In this document: one piece after another, positions 60,954 to 64,000 of the stretch
Layout: each line of letters starts with the position of its first letter
Numbering within the stretch: the stretch's first letter is position 1
DNA from: Actinoplanes sp. NBC_00393
Lineage (GTDB): Bacteria; Actinomycetota; Actinomycetes; Mycobacteriales; Micromonosporaceae
DNA length: 64,000 bases
Reading direction: 5' to 3'
Assembly (NCBI RefSeq): GCF_036053395.1
Contig: NZ_CP107942.1
Span: 3,686,501 to 3,750,500, forward strand
The notes under the pieces: model-generated
Databases searched by the model: none
What the model was told of the DNA's origin: nothing
What the model saw: the letters and a program-made list of their open reading frames with translations, nothing else
Position numbers and translations under genes: made by a program

Positions 60954-62201
60954 TCAGGCGGCGGGCTCGAGGACGGCCGGGTTGGCGCCGAGGGCGGCGA
61001 TCCAGGTCAGCAGGCGGTCGTGGTGCTCGCGGGCACGGCGCGGCTCGGCCACCGCCCGGCTCACCAGATGGGCGAGGATCCGCAGCGGCTCGCGCCGGCG
61101 CAGGTAGTCCGAGGTGAGCAGGGACGGGCCGGCCTGCCGGGCCAGTGCGCCGAGTGCCTCCGGGGAGACCCGGCGCGGGTCCAGCACGTCGCCCAGCGCC
61201 GCCCCGCGCAGTGCCGCCATCGGCGTACGGGTGCACACGTCGACGATGTCGTCGAGCGCGGCGATGCTGTCCCGGGTGAGGGTGTCGCCGGCGTCGGGCG
61301 GGTGGCGTCGCAGCCAGGCGGCGGCCACGCCGTCCCACGGCCCGGCACCGAACCAGCCGCGGCACAGCGCCACGTTGAACAGGACCCGGATCATCGGGTA
61401 CGGGTGTGGGTCGCCGGGCCGCATCCGGTACACCGTGGCGGTGGGCCCGTCGACGACGTTGGCCAGTGCGGCGACCGGCGCCCAGCCGGCCTGGGCGAAG
61501 GCGTGCACGTCGGCGGCCACCTCGCCGGCCCAGCCCTGCCAGGCGGCGGCGAGTGGCGCTGACCGCCGGTTGAGCCGTTCCGCCAGGGCCGCACCCAACT
61601 CGGTGTTCCATCCGGTCAGGTGGCCGACCTGGTGCCCGGTCTCGTGCAGCAGGGAGGTCGGGCAGGACAGGTTGTGCCGGGTCAGCTTGATCGCGGCGGC
61701 CGGGGACGGGTGCTCCCGGTCCCACAGTCGCACGCCCGCGCGCAGGATCGCCGCGCCGAGACCGGTGTCCAGATAGACCAGCGCCAGCGGGACCTCCCCG
61801 CCGACCCGGGTCAGCACCGCGGCGAGGCTGTCGCCGGCGAGGGTGTCGAAGCCGCGCAGCAGCGCCCGCAGCCGCGGGTTGGTCCGGCTGTTCACCGCGT
61901 CGCCGTAGAAGTCGAGGATCGTCTCGGCCCGCAGGTAGCGGGTGCGCAGGCGCAGCAGGCCCGCCCGCACCTCGCCGAGATCCCGGCCGGAGCCGAAAGC
62001 CTGCTGCAACGCCCGGGCCTCGGCGGCCAGGCCCGCCACCAGCGCCGCCAGGCGGGCCCGGACCTCGCGTTGCAGATACTCCTCCAGGGCTCGCCAGGCC
62101 TCCGGGGCGGCCACCGTGTCGAGGTCGGCGAGAGCTTCCACGGCCAGCCGCCAGTGCGCGACCTCGGCGCCGGTCTGCTCCCGTTCGAGCCGGTCAGTCA
62201 T
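60954..62201 (-). CDS. Zinc-metallopeptidase-like eCIS-neighbourhood protein (HETGH)
   Basis: 415 residues. After a helical region (about 1-140), LSCPTSLLHETGHQVGHLTG gives an HExxH zinc site (His186-His190), and WAGEVAADVHAFAQAGW may supply the third ligand as in gluzincins. No signal peptide. ATG 62201 overlaps the previous stop by eight bases. It may process a component of the particle or act as cargo; both are inferred. Confidence 0.72.
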   Translation of the reverse strand: MTDRLEREQTGAEVAHWRLAVEALADLDTVAAPEAWRALEEYLQREVRARLAALVAGLAAEARALQQAFGSGRDLGEVRAGLLRLRTRYLRAETILDFYGDAVNSRTNPRLRALLRGFDTLAGDSLAAVLTRVGGEVPLALVYLDTGLGAAILRAGVRLWDREHPSPAAAIKLTRHNLSCPTSLLHETGHQVGHLTGWNTELGAALAERLNRRSAPLAAAWQGWAGEVAADVHAFAQAGWAPVAALANVVDGPTATVYRMRPGDPHPYPMIRVLFNVALCRGWFGAGPWDGVAAAWLRRHPPDAGDTLTRDSIAALDDIVDVCTRTPMAALRGAALGDVLDPRRVSPEALGALARQAGPSLLTSDYLRRREPLRILAHLVSRAVAEPRRAREHHDRLLTWIAALGANPAVLEPAA

Positions 62202-64000
62202 GGTGCAGCCCGGGGCGCACGGTGAGTGTCGGAGCCGGCGGCGCGGCGGTTCCGATCCCGTCCCGGTCCGGGAAGGTGAACCGGTAGGTGAGGGTCACCC
62301 CCGCCGCCGGATCCTTGGCCGCCTGGGTCAGGGTGGTGGCCGCCGCGGGCAGCTGGGCGGACACCCCGGCGACGATGCCGTCGGCGAGCCGGCCCGCCAG
62401 CCCGGCAGCGCCCGAGTCCAGCCGCACGCCGTGCCGGGTCAGCAGTTTCGTCAGCCGCTCGGCGAGCCGCTGTTGCGCGGCCGGACCGACCAGGCGGCGT
62501 ACCAGCGCGACGACCTGCACCATCTCCCCCTTGTCCAGGTGCCCGGCCAGGGTGTGCGCGTCACGCTCGCCGACCCGCAGGTGTACGCCGAGCACCGGCT
62601 GCGCCGCCGTGAGGTCCAGCCGCAGCGCGAACAGGCGGTGCCGCCGCAGCGCGCGCCGGCCCACCCGTAGCCGGTAGAACCGCCGTCTGCGCCCGGACCC
62701 GGCCAGCCGGGGGTTGCGGGCCAGCGCGGTCGCGGTCGCCGCGCTCAGTTCCTCGAATTCACCGGCCGCCGCCGCGATGTCCGCCAGGTCGCCGACCTCG
62801 TACGCCGCCAGGTGCCCGGGGTTCGCCCCGTCCAGCAGCTCGTACACCTCCAACTCGGCGGTGACCGGCCAGGACTGCACGCCCGCGTCCAGCAGCCGGC
62901 TCTCCAGGGTGTCCCCGCCGGCCATGGCCACCGAACGGGCGATCGGACGGCTGATGCGCACCGGCAACACCTGGCTGTACTTCTTGAACCGGTAGCAGGG
63001 CCGGGTCGCCCGCGGCATCATCACCCAGAACCCGTGCTCGCCCTCGGACTCGCTCTCCACGACCTCGGGGCGCAGCACCGCCGCCGGCAGGTGGCGCGCG
63101 GCGGCCTCGGCGAACGCGGCCTGCGTCTCGGCCGCCACCAGCAATTCGTCGCCGAGCTGCTCCGGTGGCAGTGCCAGCACCTCGTGCACGGTGTCCTCCA
63201 CCGTGGCCACCAGGGCTTCGGCGCCCAGGCCCGGATCCGCGCCGGTCTCCGCCTCGAGCCCGAGCAGGCCCAGCCCGGCACTGGCGATGTGCCGGGAGAG
63301 CAGCCGCGCCGCTTCCGGACCCACCATGCCTTTGATCAGCTGGGCGATCCCGTTGCCGAGGATGTTCACGATCTTCTCGCGGCCGACCACGCCCATCGCC
63401 AGCCTGATCGCCGGGCGTGCGGCCATCACCGCGGGGAGGAACTGCTCCATCTGGGCGGCCGGCGGCTGGTTCGGCTCGGCGTCGGTGAGCTCGCGGGCCA
63501 GCCGGGCGCGGGCCGCGTCCAGGTCGCGCAGCGGGTCACCGCCGGTCTCGCCGGTGTCGGCTGCCTCGGCCAGCAGGTGTTCCAGTGCCGCGTCGTTGGG
63601 CGCCAGCACGGCGTCGGCCAACTGCCGGTCGAACTCCGCGGCGAGATCCGGGGCGGACTCCGCCTCGCCCGTGAACCTGGCCGCCAGCCGGGTCGCGATC
63701 GGGCGTACCGCCGCGGGCAGTTTGCCGATCGCCTTGTCCAGCACGCGGCGCAGCAATGGCTTGATCAACTGCCGGAGGATGCCGAAGAGCTTGCCCAGCG
63801 GCATGATCTTCGCCACCGCCTTGAGGCCTTTGGCGGCCAGGTTACGCACGCCGGAGGCGAGTTTGCGCGCCTTGTTCAGCACGGACTTGAAGAACTGTTC
63901 CTGCGCGGCCAGCGGCCCCGCCGGGTCCAGCCCGGCAACCGACTCCAGCTCACCTTCCCGCAGCGAGTCGAGGGTACGGTCGGCGAAGTGCTCCTCCAGG
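62194..64000 (-). CDS. Large basic helical protein, 5' end beyond the window
   Basis: At least 601 residues are visible; the frame stays open to the right edge. The GTG at 63882 is internal because coding sequence (EEHFADRTLDSLREGELESV) continues above it. The visible N-terminal part is rich in basic amphipathic helices (KARKLASGVRNLAAKGLKAV, LIKPLLRRVLDKAIGKLP), followed by helical and beta sequence (SRHIASAGLGLLGLEAETGA, ATRPCYRFKKYSQVLPVRIS). The family was not recognised. Since no Afp14-type tape measure is seen elsewhere, that role cannot be excluded. Confidence 0.6.
   Translation of the reverse strand, partial: LEEHFADRTLDSLREGELESVAGLDPAGPLAAQEQFFKSVLNKARKLASGVRNLAAKGLKAVAKIMPLGKLFGILRQLIKPLLRRVLDKAIGKLPAAVRPIATRLAARFTGEAESAPDLAAEFDRQLADAVLAPNDAALEHLLAEAADTGETGGDPLRDLDAARARLARELTDAEPNQPPAAQMEQFLPAVMAARPAIRLAMGVVGREKIVNILGNGIAQLIKGMVGPEAARLLSRHIASAGLGLLGLEAETGADPGLGAEALVATVEDTVHEVLALPPEQLGDELLVAAETQAAFAEAAARHLPAAVLRPEVVESESEGEHGFWVMMPRATRPCYRFKKYSQVLPVRISRPIARSVAMAGGDTLESRLLDAGVQSWPVTAELEVYELLDGANPGHLAAYEVGDLADIAAAAGEFEELSAATATALARNPRLAGSGRRRRFYRLRVGRRALRRHRLFALRLDLTAAQPVLGVHLRVGERDAHTLAGHLDKGEMVQVVALVRRLVGPAAQQRLAERLTKLLTRHGVRLDSGAAGLAGRLADGIVAGVSAQLPAAATTLTQAAKDPAAGVTLTYRFTFPDRDGIGTAAPPAPTLTVRPGLHHD

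Overview
The window is very GC-rich DNA with actinomycete-style gene structure: many GTG starts, ATGA/GTGA stop-start overlaps, an LPxTG surface protein, and a class I lanthipeptide precursor of the FxLD type. A filamentous actinomycete, probably of the Micromonosporaceae (Actinoplanes-like), is the best guess. This rests on style and gene content only, because no marker gene is present.

Positions 1-27,500 hold ordinary chromosomal accessory genes in small units on both strands: the end of an Old Yellow Enzyme-type oxidoreductase, a thiamine-diphosphate (transketolase/E1-like) enzyme, a GntR/UTRA regulator with three copies of its probable operator, methyltransferases, two small VOC proteins (one divergent from a WYL regulator), an alpha/beta hydrolase, a secreted heparinase-type lyase, a NADAR protein, a GNAT acetyltransferase, a repeat protein of the leucine-rich-variant type, a second-copy PPAT-like nucleotidyltransferase, an ASCH-HhH protein, an LPxTG surface protein and several small membrane proteins. 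A short 3' remnant of a transposase lies at 16,973-17,065.

Positions 27,601-64,000 (the right edge is cut) are one very long block of genes, all on the minus strand, encoding an extracellular contractile injection system (eCIS). Read in transcription order, from right to left, the first part holds accessory genes: an uncharacterised basic protein, a HETGH metallopeptidase-like protein, two conserved unknowns, and an M15 peptidase fused to an amidase. A promoter follows at 56,420-56,449. Then comes the particle: AAA+ ATPase (Afp15), cap (Afp16), sheath, tube, a tail-assembly-chaperone-like protein with a possible -1 frameshift into an Afp6/DUF6760-like product, a DUF4157 protein, LysM adaptor (Afp7), spike (Afp8), PAAR tip (Afp10), gp25-like protein (Afp9) and wedge proteins (Afp11, Afp12). 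After these are three fibre-like paralogues, one with an S74 intramolecular chaperone, and two large DUF4157 proteins with candidate toxin ends (an HNH-type nuclease and a Cys/His peptidase-like domain).

The most unusual part is at 35,233-39,733. Between a fibre gene and the HNH effector gene, and joined to both by stop-start overlaps, lies a complete class I lanthipeptide cassette. It consists of a 106-residue precursor with an FxLD leader motif and a strictly periodic Thr-Cys-x-x core (14 cysteines), a LanC cyclase with its zinc ligands, and a full-length LanB dehydratase. Its position inside the transcription unit suggests that a thioether-crosslinked peptide is made together with the particle, as cargo, as a fibre or spike decoration, or as a structural element. 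I know of no described eCIS with this arrangement, so I regard it as the candidate new system in this window.
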